A stretch of DNA of 35,720 bases from assembly GCF_020667845.1 (NCBI RefSeq), contig NZ_JAFMPQ010000044.1, positions 1 through 35,720 on the forward strand, given 5' to 3'. A model generated the notes under the pieces. The model ran no database searches. It had not been told where the DNA came from and worked only from the letters and a program-made list of their open reading frames with translations. The stretch is from Cognatishimia sp. F0-27. Its GTDB lineage: Bacteria; Pseudomonadota; Alphaproteobacteria; Rhodobacterales; Rhodobacteraceae. Numbering within the stretch: position 1 is the stretch's first letter; the number at the start of each line of letters is the position of its first letter. This document shows positions 16,274 through 25,405 of this stretch, piece after piece. Position numbers and translations under genes: made by a program.

Positions 16274-17725
16274 TCAGACCGTTGCCACCGCAATCGCCGC
16301 TGTGTCCGTCAAGGACGTTGCGACCTCGACAATCACCGTGCCATCAAGCAAGACACCGGTTCCACCGCCCCCGGGGCGCTGTTCAAGCGTGACTTCGCCC
16401 GCACCGGTGTAGCCGGCATCCAGGAAGATCACGAGACGATCCTCGGCCTGATCGAAATCGGCCAGGATCGGCGGGTCGTAATTGGTGGTGACATCGCGGT
16501 CGATCTCCACCGTGATCGCATCGGGGCCGGCGCCACCAAACACCGTCAGCGGATCCGTCACGCCAGCGGCAACGGCATCGGCGCTCTTGCCGACGATGAT
16601 CGCATCCTCGCCAGGACCGCCGTCAATGCGCCCTGAGACCACGCCACCGGCGTCAATGGAGTCGTCGCCACTCCCGGCGATGATATCGATCACTGACTCA
16701 CCGACGGATATCGTGTCACTGCCATCGCCACCGTCGATATTCTCGATCGGGTCAACTTCACCCGCGAGGATCGACGTCCGACCATTGTAAGTGTCCGCGC
16801 CAGCGCCAAGATCGGCATCGATGCGGGCACCCGCGAAATCGACCTCGTCTGCACCGTCACCGGTATCAACCTCGGCAAAGCGGCTGAAATCGTTCGAAAA
16901 CCCTGTGGTGGTCCCGCTATCGTAATCCACGGTATCGTCGCCAGCGGTGCCGTCAAAGCGCAGAACAAAGTTTGTGCCCACCGCCGGGAACACATCGCTG
17001 AGTCCGTCGATGTCGAGTGCAGGCGACGGATCCTCGCCAATGATGATGCGCTGGCCGATATCCTCTTCGGGCGGCGGTGCCGTCACGCCTTCGAGGAACA
17101 CCAGGTCAATCGGGTCGGCCCCTTCGGGCTGACGGGTGAGCGCCACGCCATCTGCACGCACATCCCAGTCATAGACATCCAGCCGTTCCGGCGTGCCCGG
17201 CTCCGTATCGGGGAAGGAAGAGAGCACGATCCGGTCGGTGCCGCTTTCGAAATCGGTAATCGTGGCGCCATTGGCCGGGGTGAAGTCACCGTCCTCCTCG
17301 TCAACGATGAAGAACGTGTCCGCGCCGGCGCCCCCGGTGGCTGTCTCTCCGGTGCCGACGATCAGGACGTCATCGCCGCTCGTTCCGGTTCCGCTGACGA
17401 TGGCGCCGTCGACAGTTTCGATCGTGTCGCTACCGCCGGTGGTGTCATCGCCCCCGTCATCGGCATCATCATCGCCACCGTCATCGGCATCGTCGTCGCC
17501 GCCGTCGACAGTGTCATCGCCGCCGTCATCGGCATCGTCATCGTCGTCACCGGCATCGTCAGAATCGTCGTCGCCATCGTCACCGCTATCATTCGTCTCA
17601 CGACCAAAAAATTCCGGAATATCCTGATCCTCGTCATCGTCTTCGTCCGGTCCCTCGAAAAGACCAAATGCGTAGGCGAGGAGGCCGATCCCCACCAAGG
17701 GACCCAGGGCTAGAATGGGAAGCAT
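16274..17725 (-). CDS. Membrane-anchored Asp-rich RTX-like calcium-binding protein
   Basis: ATG 17725 has GGAGA at 5 bases. Residues 2-21 (LPILALGPLVGIGLLAYAFG) form one membrane helix without a clear cleavage site. Residues about 25-100 are an extreme low-complexity stretch of Asp, Gly, Glu and Ala (DDDDDADDGGDD-type), encoded by GTC/ATC/GCC-rich repeats on the plus strand. RTX-like motifs follow in short groups (TSGDDVLIVGTG, GGAGADTFFIVD, GGDGSDTISVG, GSGDDSIDAGG, GGAGPDAITV), with FIVDEEDGDF and ITDFESGTDRIVL resembling type I secretion C-terminal units. The last 40 residues are VLLDGTVIVEVATSLTD-like. Such proteins occur in Rhodobacteraceae, with no known function. The acidic stretch could bind calcium or vary in length between strains. 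Whether it is anchored or secreted is open. Confidence 0.75.
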   Translation of the reverse strand: MLPILALGPLVGIGLLAYAFGLFEGPDEDDDEDQDIPEFFGRETNDSGDDGDDDSDDAGDDDDDADDGGDDTVDGGDDDADDGGDDDADDGGDDTTGGSDTIETVDGAIVSGTGTSGDDVLIVGTGETATGGAGADTFFIVDEEDGDFTPANGATITDFESGTDRIVLSSFPDTEPGTPERLDVYDWDVRADGVALTRQPEGADPIDLVFLEGVTAPPPEEDIGQRIIIGEDPSPALDIDGLSDVFPAVGTNFVLRFDGTAGDDTVDYDSGTTTGFSNDFSRFAEVDTGDGADEVDFAGARIDADLGAGADTYNGRTSILAGEVDPIENIDGGDGSDTISVGESVIDIIAGSGDDSIDAGGVVSGRIDGGPGEDAIIVGKSADAVAAGVTDPLTVFGGAGPDAITVEIDRDVTTNYDPPILADFDQAEDRLVIFLDAGYTGAGEVTLEQRPGGGGTGVLLDGTVIVEVATSLTDTAAIAVATV

Positions 17726-18025
17726 GACGGTCTCCGACGTTAACCAATACCAATGTCGAGAGTGCCACAGGTTTTCGAAAACTCATAACAAAAGCAAATC
17801 ACTGGGTCTGACCGGCGCGGTTTCACGGGACAATGAGTGCCAGAGCTTGAGCTTCGTTTCCCCATCCGAAACAGACAAGTCAGAATCCGCCCCATCCTTG
17901 ATGGGAATCGGTCTGTCCCGAAACGACCTGACCGCGCGGCTCATCCGCTGGACCATCGCTGGCGCCCGACAGGGAATCCGCTAATCCATCTAGGCAGGGC
18001 CGTGCGTTCATGCTCTAAACACGGC

Positions 18026-19144
18026 ATGTCCAATCCACGATTTCCAGACCATATCAAAGCCCTGCCCGATACCGTGCCGTTTGTCGGGCCCGAAGTGCAG
18101 GAACGCGCCCTCGGGAGCCCTTTCTCGGCGCGGATCGGCGCAAATGAAAGCGTTTTCGGACCGTCGCCTTTCGCCATTGCCGCCATGCAGGACGCGCTTT
18201 CGGAAATCTGGAAATACGGCGATCCCAGCAACCACGATCTGCGCGCAGCACTTGCCGAACGGTTCAACTGCGTGCCGGGCAACATCATCGTCGGTGAGGG
18301 CATTGACGGTTTGCTCGGCTATACGGTTCGGCTGCTGGTCGAACCGGGCGACGCGGTGGTCACGTCGCTCGGCGCGTATCCGACCTTCAACTACCATGTG
18401 ACGGGCTTTGGCGGCGCGTTGCACACCGTGCCATATCGTTCCGACAAGGAAGACATAGACGCCCTGATCGAGAAGGCGCACGAGGTTGACGCGAAGCTCA
18501 TCTATTTTGCCAATCCCGACAACCCCATGGGCACATGGTACTCGGGCATCCACATCGAAGCGGCGCTCGATCGTCTGCCCGAAGGCACGCTGCTGCTGCT
18601 TGACGAGGCCTATATCGAATTTGCGCCGGAGGGCACGGAGCCAAAGATCGACCCGGACGACCCGCGCGTCATCCGATTCCGGACCTTTTCAAAGGCCTAC
18701 GGGATGGCTGGGGCTCGGGTTGGCTACGGCATTGGCGCGCCCAATCTGATCAAGGCCTATGACAAGATCCGCAATCACTTCGGCATGAACCGCGTATCCC
18801 AGATCGGAGCGCTTGCCGCGCTTCAGGACACGGCGTGGCTCGAAGCCGTTGTGCGTGAGGTCATCGAGGCGCGCGATGAGATCGAGCGGATCGCACGCGA
18901 TGCGGGGCTTCGAACCCTGCCGTCGGCAACCAATTTTGTCACCGTGGATTGCGGCCGCGATGGCGATTATGCACGCGCCGTTCTCGCCGCGCTCATTGAG
19001 GAGGGCATTTTTGTCCGGATGCCGGGGGTTGCGCCACAGGATCGCTGCATCCGGGTCACTGCGGGCAAAGCCGAGGATCTGGCCGCTTTCGAGCGTGTTT
19101 TCTCAAAGGCCCTCGCCAAAGCCAGCGCTGCGCCCGAGCGCTGA
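18026..19144 (+). CDS. HisC-like class I/II aminotransferase (histidinol-phosphate aminotransferase family)
   Basis: The product has 372 residues. The fold-type I motifs are ARIGANESVFGPSP (substrate arm), YGDPSNHDLRAALAERF, VGEGIDGLLGYTVRLL (PLP phosphate loop), YFANPDNPMGTW with the conserved Asn-Pro, LLLDEAYIEFAP (PLP ring Asp) and the Schiff-base lysine K223 in TFSKAYGMAGARVGYG. These match HisC and its relatives that act on aromatic or other amino acids. The absence of other his genes leaves the substrate open. ATG 18026 is chosen because homology-like sequence begins there; the frame is open 189 bases further upstream but that part looks non-coding. No strong ribosome site is visible. 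The 300 bases before it (17726-18025) hold no other gene. Confidence 0.88.
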   Translation: MSNPRFPDHIKALPDTVPFVGPEVQERALGSPFSARIGANESVFGPSPFAIAAMQDALSEIWKYGDPSNHDLRAALAERFNCVPGNIIVGEGIDGLLGYTVRLLVEPGDAVVTSLGAYPTFNYHVTGFGGALHTVPYRSDKEDIDALIEKAHEVDAKLIYFANPDNPMGTWYSGIHIEAALDRLPEGTLLLLDEAYIEFAPEGTEPKIDPDDPRVIRFRTFSKAYGMAGARVGYGIGAPNLIKAYDKIRNHFGMNRVSQIGALAALQDTAWLEAVVREVIEARDEIERIARDAGLRTLPSATNFVTVDCGRDGDYARAVLAALIEEGIFVRMPGVAPQDRCIRVTAGKAEDLAAFERVFSKALAKASAAPER

Positions 19145-19268
19145 ACATGGCGCCGGTCGCGCAAGCTTGATGCGAATGCGCGGCAAGTTTTCCTTAACGT
19201 CGGCATCATCCGCGCTATTCTGTCACAGCACCTGCGAGGGTAACCCCTCGCCCGCTGTGGAGGGCATG

Positions 19269-19499
19269 ATGAACCAGAACCACCCCGGACGGGTCGAAAA
19301 CTACACGAATGCCTGTCTCGTCATGGCGTTCGTGAACCTGTTGCTGATATTCTCGGTGCTGTGGGCGATGTGGGGGCTGGGAGCGGTGCTGGTCTTGGCG
19401 GCCGTGCTCAACCACATGATCCCGCGGCTCGGCGCATTGCGCGCGCGCAACGCCCGACGCGCGGTCCAGCGGGGGCGGGGCACCCCCGACGCCGGCTGA
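19269..19499 (+). CDS. Small two-helix membrane protein
   Basis: The product has 76 residues from the second of two adjacent ATGs, which has GGAGG at 5-base spacing. After a polar start (NQNHPGRVENYTN) come two closely spaced hydrophobic stretches (ACLVMAFVNLLLIFSVLWAMW and LGAVLVLAAVLNHMI), then a strongly basic tail (RLGALRARNARRAVQRGRG). It is predicted to be an inner-membrane protein with both ends cytoplasmic. No family is recognised. The good ribosome site and typical composition support it as a real gene 125 bases after the aminotransferase. Confidence 0.6.
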   Translation: MNQNHPGRVENYTNACLVMAFVNLLLIFSVLWAMWGLGAVLVLAAVLNHMIPRLGALRARNARRAVQRGRGTPDAG

Positions 19500-19533
19500 A
19501 CACCGCAGAGCGCATGTCGGCGCCTTTGGCCGC

Positions 19534-20766
19534 CTAGGCGACCTTGACCGTCTTTGGCGAAGCGTCACGGACGACCGACGCCAGTTGCCGCGCCGCAGCC
19601 GAGACACCGCCTTTGCCGTGCGGGATGTCGAGCGCGTCCAGCCCTGCCTCGACCACGCCCAGCAAACCAAGGATCATTGGAGCATTCACATGCCCCATAT
19701 GCCCGAAGCGGAAAAACCCTGTGCCCTTCGGATCATCCGGTTCCGACATTCCAAGCCCGATCCCGAGCGTGACGCCGGTTTGCTCCTCGGTCCACCGTCG
19801 CAGCGCGGCTCCCAGAGGCGCGCCAAGCCGCAGCGATGTGACAGCGTGACTGCGGAAGGCCGGATCGGCAATGTTGAGCGTGAGCGGACCGCCATCGCTC
19901 CAGACATCACAAGCCGCCCATATCGCTCCAGCCAGCGCTTCATGGCGTGCCCAGACCGCTTCGATACCCTCTTCGTGGATCATGTCGAGCGCGACACGCA
20001 GCCCGTAGAGATGGTGTGTCGGCGCAGTGCCATTGAAATACTGATAGAACATCTCCGGGTCAGCGCGGGGGCCCCAGTCCCAGTAACGTGAAACGCGCGG
20101 CATCGCGCGGCGCGCTTCAGCGGCCTTGTTGGAGAAGAAGACGAATCCCAGACCAGGGGGCACCATCAGCCCTTTTTGTGACCCGGTGATGACCACATCC
20201 ACGCCCCAAGCGTCCATCTCGAACCGGTCACAGGCCAGCGACGCGATGCAGTCGGCCATCAGCAACGCGGGGTGCCCGAGATCGTCCAGAACAGCGCGCA
20301 GCGCCGCAATATCTGATCGCACCGAGGAGGACGTATCCACATGCACCGCCAGCACAGCCTTGATCTTCTGGCCCGTGTCCGCCGCGAGCGCAGCGCGAAC
20401 AGCGTCTGGGTCAATCGGCGCGGCGCGGCCAAAATCGAGGATCTGCGTTTCGATTCCGAGGCCCTCGGCCATATCGGCCCAACCATGTCCAAACCGCCCG
20501 GTCGCCGGCACCAGAACCGTTTCGCCCGGCGCCACGGTATTGGCCAGCGCGGCTTCCCATGTGCCGTGCCCGTTGCAGATATAGATCGCCACCTGCCCTT
20601 TCGTTCGTGCCACGGCGGCAAGATCAGGGATCATCCCCGCCACCATGTCGGGCAAAGCCCCCTCATAGATGTTCGGGGACGGGCGATGCATGGCCTGAAG
20701 AACGGCATCCGGGACAACGGAGGGGCCGGGAATGGCGAGGTATTGGCGGCCGTTGGCAAGCGACAT
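19534..20766 (-). CDS. Alanine/serine-glyoxylate-type aminotransferase family protein
   Basis: This 410-residue class-V PLP enzyme starts at ATG 20766 with GAAGGA about 7 bases upstream. Landmarks are YLAIPGPSVVPDAVLQAM at the N-terminus, the cofactor-phosphate loop ICNGHGTWEAALANT, VHVDTSSSVRSDIAALR, the PLP-ring aspartate in LLMADCIASLACDRFEMD, the Schiff-base lysine K198 in GSQKGLMVPPG, and FRFGHMGHVNAPMILG at the C-terminal substrate arm. These place it with alanine-glyoxylate, serine-glyoxylate and related aminotransferases (also BhcA of the beta-hydroxyaspartate cycle). Substrates cannot be told apart by eye, and no bhc or serine-cycle genes are beside it. It runs leftward, convergent with the small membrane protein. 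Confidence 0.88.
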   Translation of the reverse strand: MSLANGRQYLAIPGPSVVPDAVLQAMHRPSPNIYEGALPDMVAGMIPDLAAVARTKGQVAIYICNGHGTWEAALANTVAPGETVLVPATGRFGHGWADMAEGLGIETQILDFGRAAPIDPDAVRAALAADTGQKIKAVLAVHVDTSSSVRSDIAALRAVLDDLGHPALLMADCIASLACDRFEMDAWGVDVVITGSQKGLMVPPGLGFVFFSNKAAEARRAMPRVSRYWDWGPRADPEMFYQYFNGTAPTHHLYGLRVALDMIHEEGIEAVWARHEALAGAIWAACDVWSDGGPLTLNIADPAFRSHAVTSLRLGAPLGAALRRWTEEQTGVTLGIGLGMSEPDDPKGTGFFRFGHMGHVNAPMILGLLGVVEAGLDALDIPHGKGGVSAAARQLASVVRDASPKTVKVA

Positions 20767-21245
20767 CGGGGTATCCTTCGGAAACAATCACGGCTTGCAC
20801 GACCCTATCAAAGGCGAGAGTCAGCGCAAGCGTGGGAAGTAGACCATTTGACCGCGGCGACGAGAGCAGTGGCGCAAGAGCGCGTTGTTTTTCTCAGGGT
20901 AACGCGGATTTAAGCGGGGTGTCAGAGTGGACGGCTTCAGGCATGCGTGATCTCCTATTGGAACCATGGCATGGCTGTCGCCTGCGAGTTGCCATTGCAC
21001 CAGAACGCGCCACCGGACCCAACCGGTAGGGCTTAGTCCCTTCTGCGCTCGGCGAACGCGTGCCTCATGCGCCTTGCATCGGAACACCGGCCACCGCGAA
21101 CGAGACACCGTCGATTTCAGGAACCCGTGTGGTTTGCGGAACAGGGTGACGCAACCGCGCAGGTCCCATGGCTTGCCAATTGCGGGCACCTCGCCTACAC
21201 AACTCGCGCTTCACATCCCGGCGGTGCGCGCCCATATGGTTCTGG
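20767..21245. other. Intergenic stretch, no gene recognised
   Basis: This divergent region lies between the aminotransferase and the phosphatase. The open frames here are short, rich in Arg and Pro, and lack ribosome sites or recognisable motifs. No tRNA or terminator structure was seen. Confidence 0.4.
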
Positions 21246-21983
21246 ATGGCACTGATGCTCTCCTCTCTCTGGTCCCGACTTGAACAGGCCGAACGTCGGT
21301 TCCGGCGCTCGTGGGGCAAAGACATCTCGACTCCTGCTGCGCGGCGCCGCTCGAAGCTGCATTATCATCTTTTCGATCATGCGTTCCTTCGGGTTTTCTG
21401 GACCAATTTCTGGCCCGTGGCGCCGGGTGTCTGGCGCTCGAACCAACCGACGGATGCGCGGTTCGAGAAATATGCCGCCATGGGCATCAAGACGGTGATC
21501 AACCTGCGCGGCGAAGAGAAGTATTCACATTTCCTCTTTGCGCGCGAAAGCTGCGCCCGGCTTGGCATGACCCTGCGGACGGCAAAACTGCACGCGCGGT
21601 CCGCCGCGTCGCGCAAAGCGCTCATGCATGTCATCGAAGAGTTGCGTCAGGCGGAAAAGCCCATGATGTTCCACTGTAAATCAGGGGCGGATCGCGCGGG
21701 CTTCGTGGCCGCCCTATATCAGCTGATTTTCGAGGACGTGCCCGTCGCGGAAGCCAAGAAACAGCTGGGCCTGAAATTCATTCACCTGAAGTTCACCAAG
21801 ACCGGCGTGCAGGACTACGTGCTTGATATCTACGAGGCCCGTCTGGCATCGGGCCATATCGGGTTCGAGGACTGGATCGGACTGGAATACCGGTCGCGCG
21901 AAATTCAGCAAGGTTGGGACCAACGCAAGAGCCCGGCCGAAACCGCGGCGCTGCTGCACAGCATGGCGCGGTCCGAACCTTGA
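21246..21983 (+). CDS. CX5R tyrosine/dual-specificity phosphatase-like protein
   Basis: The protein has about 245 residues. PGVWRSNQPTDARFEKYAAMGIKTVINLRGE is the N-terminal strand region of bacterial dual-specificity phosphatases. MFHCKSGADRAGFVAALYQ contains the P-loop HCxxGxxR with catalytic C144 and R150. LHARSAASRKALMHVIEEL lies between. The active site is complete. It has no signal peptide and is probably cytoplasmic. The substrate could be a phosphoprotein, a phosphoinositide-like lipid or a lipid A precursor; nothing decides this. The start is uncertain: ATG 21246 or 21255, neither with a strong ribosome site. The stop overlaps the likely TTG start of the MsbA-like exporter, implying translational coupling and a shared role, perhaps in envelope lipid metabolism. 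Confidence 0.82.
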   Translation: MALMLSSLWSRLEQAERRFRRSWGKDISTPAARRRSKLHYHLFDHAFLRVFWTNFWPVAPGVWRSNQPTDARFEKYAAMGIKTVINLRGEEKYSHFLFARESCARLGMTLRTAKLHARSAASRKALMHVIEELRQAEKPMMFHCKSGADRAGFVAALYQLIFEDVPVAEAKKQLGLKFIHLKFTKTGVQDYVLDIYEARLASGHIGFEDWIGLEYRSREIQQGWDQRKSPAETAALLHSMARSEP

Positions 21984-23803
21984 GCGACACGCGCCCCGAG
22001 CCACGGAACGAACGCGCCAAAAGCGGGCGCGGAACACCCGACCCACAGGCGCAGACCGAGCCGAAAATCGCCGCGTCCTGGCCGCTGTTCCGTTGGATCT
22101 GGAGCGGTTACCTGACCCGCTACAAATGGCTGATGGCCCTGGCGGTGGTCTTCATGTCCATCGAAGGCGCGATGTTCGGCTTTCTCAGCTACATGATGAA
22201 ACCGATGTTCGATCAGGTGTTCATCGGCGGCAATCGCGATGCGCTTGTGTGGGTCGCGTTTGCCGTGCTGGGCATTTTCCTGACCCGCGCCGTGGCGAGC
22301 GTGATCCAGAAAGTGCTGCTGACCCGGATCAGCCAGTTGACCATCGGCGATATCCGTCAGGACTTGCTGGCGCATCTGATGCGGCTCGATCTCGGCTTTC
22401 ACCAGACACACGGACCGGGTTACCTGATCCAGCGCGTGGAAGGCGACGTCAACGCCATTTCCAAGGTCTGGTCGGCGTTGATCACCGGCGGGGGGCGCGA
22501 CGTCATCGCGCTGATCTCCCTGATGGTTGTTGCCATCAGTATCGACCCGCTCTGGACCCTCGTGGCGCTGGTCGGGGCACCGGCGCTCGTGTTCCCGACG
22601 GTTCTGGCGCAACGCTACGTCCGACGGAACGCGCGCAGGGCACGTGACCTCGCCGCGGCATTGTCGAGCCGCCTCAACGAGGTGTTTCACGGCATCGTTC
22701 CGGTCAAGCTCAACCGCATGGAAAAGCACCAGTCACGACATTATCGCCGTCTGACCCGTGAACGTATCCGCATTGAAACCCGATCGAGCTTTGGACAGGC
22801 GATGCTCCCGGGGCTGATCGACATCATGTCCGGCATCGGCTTTGTCGGTGTGCTGCTTTATGGCGGCGCCGAGATCCTCGAAGGGGAAAAGACCGTCGGC
22901 GATTTTATGGCGTTTTTCACCGCGATCGGGCTGGCCTTCGAGCCGCTGCGCCGCTTGGGTGCGATTTCGGGGATCTGGCAGGTGGCCGCGGCCTCGATCG
23001 AGCGGATTCGGGAATTGCTCCAGACCGAGCCGCGCCTGCGCGATCCCGAAATGCCCGTAGAGGCCCCAAGCGGTGTGCCGGGCGTTGCGCTGCGGGATGT
23101 GCGCCTGTCATACGGAGAGGCACCCGTTCTGCGCGGTGTGAGCCTGATCGCCGAACCCGGAAAAACCACGGCGCTCGTCGGCGCGTCCGGCGCCGGGAAA
23201 TCCACGGTGTTCAACCTTCTGACCCGGCTGGTGGATCCGGAAAGCGGATCGGTCGAGATCGGCGGCATATCGGTCGACGCCATGCGGCTGCGCGACCTGC
23301 GTGGTCTGATCTCTGTCGTTTCGCAGGACTCAGCGCTGTTCGACGAAAGCCTGCGCGAGAACGTCACGCTGGGCGCGGAGACCGTCACTGAAGGCGCGCT
23401 CGAGGCCGCGCTGGAGGCGGCGCATGTGAGTGATTTTCTGCCCCGGATCGATGGCGGGCTGGACGCTCGGGCCGGACCGCGGGGGTCCAATCTCTCGGGT
23501 GGGCAACGGCAACGGATTGCCATTGCCCGCGCCATCCTGAGGGACACGCCGATCCTTTTGCTCGACGAGGCGACCAGCGCTCTGGACGCGCGTTCCGAAG
23601 CGGTGGTTCAAGCCGCGCTCGAACGGCTCGCCAAGGGTCGCACAACCCTTGTCATCGCGCATCGGCTGTCCACCGTGCGCAATGCGGACAAGATCATCGT
23701 GATGGATGGCGGGCAGGTTGTGGACGAGGGCACCCATTCCGAGTTGATGGCGCGCGAAGGCCCCTACCGTGCCCTGTACCATTTGCAATTCGACAATTCC
23801 TGA
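21980..23803 (+). CDS. MsbA-like ABC exporter (fused membrane and ATPase domains)
   Basis: The product is about 607 residues. A polar N-terminal extension is followed by six membrane helices in roughly residues 35-330, from YLTRYKWLMALAVVFMSIEGAMFG to GIGFVGVLLYGGAEIL. The ATPase domain has Walker A GASGAGKST (about 401-409), Q-loop VVSQDSALFDE, signature LSGGQRQRIAIARA (about 505), Walker B ILLLDEATSALD (about 525) and switch His in VIAHRLSTVRNADKI. This is the half-transporter layout of MsbA, which flips lipid A core and phospholipids, and of multidrug exporters; as a homodimer it would act in the inner membrane. The start is probably TTG 21980, overlapping the stop of the phosphatase (TTGA). 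No ATG precedes the first helices. A GC hairpin at 23809-23826 follows the stop. Confidence 0.88.
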   Translation: MSDTRPEPRNERAKSGRGTPDPQAQTEPKIAASWPLFRWIWSGYLTRYKWLMALAVVFMSIEGAMFGFLSYMMKPMFDQVFIGGNRDALVWVAFAVLGIFLTRAVASVIQKVLLTRISQLTIGDIRQDLLAHLMRLDLGFHQTHGPGYLIQRVEGDVNAISKVWSALITGGGRDVIALISLMVVAISIDPLWTLVALVGAPALVFPTVLAQRYVRRNARRARDLAAALSSRLNEVFHGIVPVKLNRMEKHQSRHYRRLTRERIRIETRSSFGQAMLPGLIDIMSGIGFVGVLLYGGAEILEGEKTVGDFMAFFTAIGLAFEPLRRLGAISGIWQVAAASIERIRELLQTEPRLRDPEMPVEAPSGVPGVALRDVRLSYGEAPVLRGVSLIAEPGKTTALVGASGAGKSTVFNLLTRLVDPESGSVEIGGISVDAMRLRDLRGLISVVSQDSALFDESLRENVTLGAETVTEGALEAALEAAHVSDFLPRIDGGLDARAGPRGSNLSGGQRQRIAIARAILRDTPILLLDEATSALDARSEAVVQAALERLAKGRTTLVIAHRLSTVRNADKIIVMDGGQVVDEGTHSELMAREGPYRALYHLQFDNS

Positions 23804-23928
23804 CCCGACCGCGATCCGCGTCGCGGCGACCGCATAAACTCAACGATATCCCTGAAGACCAACCGGCCCGGGATTGGCCATCGTTCTGGCTTGCATCGCG
23901 TGGTGCCAGAAGGATCTGCCCACGCCCG

Positions 23929-24603
23929 TCAGCGGCGGTATCGCAGCGCAAGGGCGTGCGGGTCGCGCCCGGCGAAATACAGCCCGAGGGTGGACAGGTT
24001 GCGCCCCCCCCGTCTGATCCAGCCCGATGAGGTGTAGCGCGCTGCGGATGTGGTTGCGGTCACGGGCAAGCGCTTGGGCCGAGGCAGCGCCCGCGCGAAA
24101 GCCACGTCCTCCATCAGCGGAATATCCTGATAGCCCCCAGCAGCGTGGTATGTGTCACAATCCACCAACAATCCCTGATCGCCATAGGGCAGCCCAAAGA
24201 TGGCAGAGCGGAGATTGGCCCAGCCTGCAACGAAGCGCGGCGCAAATCCGGGCGCGTCAAATGCCAGTCGGGCGTAATAGGCGCCCGTTTCGCGAAGTGC
24301 GGGCTGTATGGCCTCTGACCACCCGGAGCTCAGGCGCGTGTCGGCGTGCAGGAAGAGCAACCAGGATCCCGTGGCAAGTTCGCCCCCCCGGCGCAACTGC
24401 CCGCCCCGAGAAGGCGCACCGCGCGCGATCCGCGCGCCGGCCGCATCCGCCATCGCCAGCGTGGCATCGGTCGAGCCGCCGTCCGAGACGATCAACTCGC
24501 GGATCAATCCCCGGCCAAGCCCTTCCACAAGCGCGTCAAGCGTCGCAGGAAGGCCTGTCTCGGCATTCAAGGTGGGAATGATCACGGAAAGCGGCGCGCG
24601 CAT
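23929..24603 (-). CDS. Family 2 glycosyltransferase (TIGR04283 type)
   Basis: The product has 224 residues from ATG 24603. LSVIIPTLNAETGLPATLDAL is the GT2 nucleotide-binding start, ELIVSDGGSTDATLAMA has the first Asp motif, and WLLFLHADTRLSSGW carries the DxD-like HAD metal site. GLPYGDQGLLVDCDTYHAAGGYQDIPLMEDVAFARAL is the acceptor and ED region characteristic of the TIGR04283 subfamily. It is a soluble, probably membrane-associated enzyme; the donor and acceptor sugars are unknown. It converges with the ABC exporter and diverges from ygfZ with a ~50 bp promoter interval. Confidence 0.85.
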   Translation of the reverse strand: MRAPLSVIIPTLNAETGLPATLDALVEGLGRGLIRELIVSDGGSTDATLAMADAAGARIARGAPSRGGQLRRGGELATGSWLLFLHADTRLSSGWSEAIQPALRETGAYYARLAFDAPGFAPRFVAGWANLRSAIFGLPYGDQGLLVDCDTYHAAGGYQDIPLMEDVAFARALPRPKRLPVTATTSAARYTSSGWIRRGGRNLSTLGLYFAGRDPHALALRYRR

Positions 24604-24655
24604 GCTGGGTCTGTTCGTCTGATGGTGAACCTCCTATATGGCACAAGAAGGCATC

Positions 24656-25405
24656 ATGGAAACGGAGTTGTCGACATTGACGCGCACAGTATTCAAGCTG
24701 ACCGGAGCGGACACGCGGCATTTCCTTCAAACGCTCGTGACGAACGATGTCGCGCGGCTCGATGAGGGCATGGTTTATACCGCGTTGCTGACGCCGCAGG
24801 GCAAGTATCTGGCCGATTTCTTTCTGGTGCCCGATGGTGACGCGGTGCTGGTGGATGTCGCAACGGGCCTTGCGCCGGGTCTGCAACAGCGTCTGAGCAT
24901 GTATAAGTTGCGCTCGGACGTGACCATCGAGGCAACCGATATTGCGGTGACACGCGGCTTGGGCACCCCGCCCGAGGGCGCGTTTACCGATCCGCGTGAT
25001 GCGTCTCTGGGCTGGCGCGGCTATGCCGGTCAGCCGGGCGAAGACGTGAACTGGGACGCTTTGCGTGTTGCGGCCTGTGTGCCGGAAAGCGGCATAGAAC
25101 TCACACCCGATACTTTCATTCTCGAAGCCGGGTTCGAACGTCTCAACGGGGTCGATTTCCGAAAGGGCTGCTACGTCGGTCAAGAGGTGACAGCCCGGAT
25201 GAAGCACAAGACCGCCCTTCGCAAAGGGCTTGCGCGCGTGAAGGTCGAGGGCACCGCGCCCGTGGGCAGCGATATTGAGCACAACGGCAAACTTGCCGGG
25301 ACGCTCTACTCTCAGGCGGGCAATCAGGGGATCGCCTATCTACGGTTTGACCGGGCCGGCCCCGGCATGTGCGCGGGTGACGCAGCCGTGCATTATGAGG
25401 GGTGA
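24656..25405 (+). CDS. ygfZ: YgfZ/GcvT-like folate-binding protein
   Basis: The product has 249 residues from ATG 24656, which has AAGAAGG five bases upstream; an earlier ATG at 24638 has none. The diagnostic motif KGCYVGQE is at about residues 169-176 (in DFRKGCYVGQEVTARMKHKT). The N-terminal GcvT-like region includes LTGADTRHFLQTLVTND, ALLTPQGKYLADFFLV and YKLRSDVTIE. YgfZ assists assembly or repair of certain Fe-S enzymes, such as MiaB and other radical-SAM proteins, in a tetrahydrofolate-dependent way. The 3' end overlaps the convergent GNAT gene by 13 bp. Confidence 0.93.
   Translation: METELSTLTRTVFKLTGADTRHFLQTLVTNDVARLDEGMVYTALLTPQGKYLADFFLVPDGDAVLVDVATGLAPGLQQRLSMYKLRSDVTIEATDIAVTRGLGTPPEGAFTDPRDASLGWRGYAGQPGEDVNWDALRVAACVPESGIELTPDTFILEAGFERLNGVDFRKGCYVGQEVTARMKHKTALRKGLARVKVEGTAPVGSDIEHNGKLAGTLYSQAGNQGIAYLRFDRAGPGMCAGDAAVHYEG

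Noticed and set aside
17420-17620. Tandem GTCATC-type repeats as a CRISPR or satellite array
   Set aside because: They are in-frame codons of the Asp-rich tract of a protein; there are no spacers of constant length.
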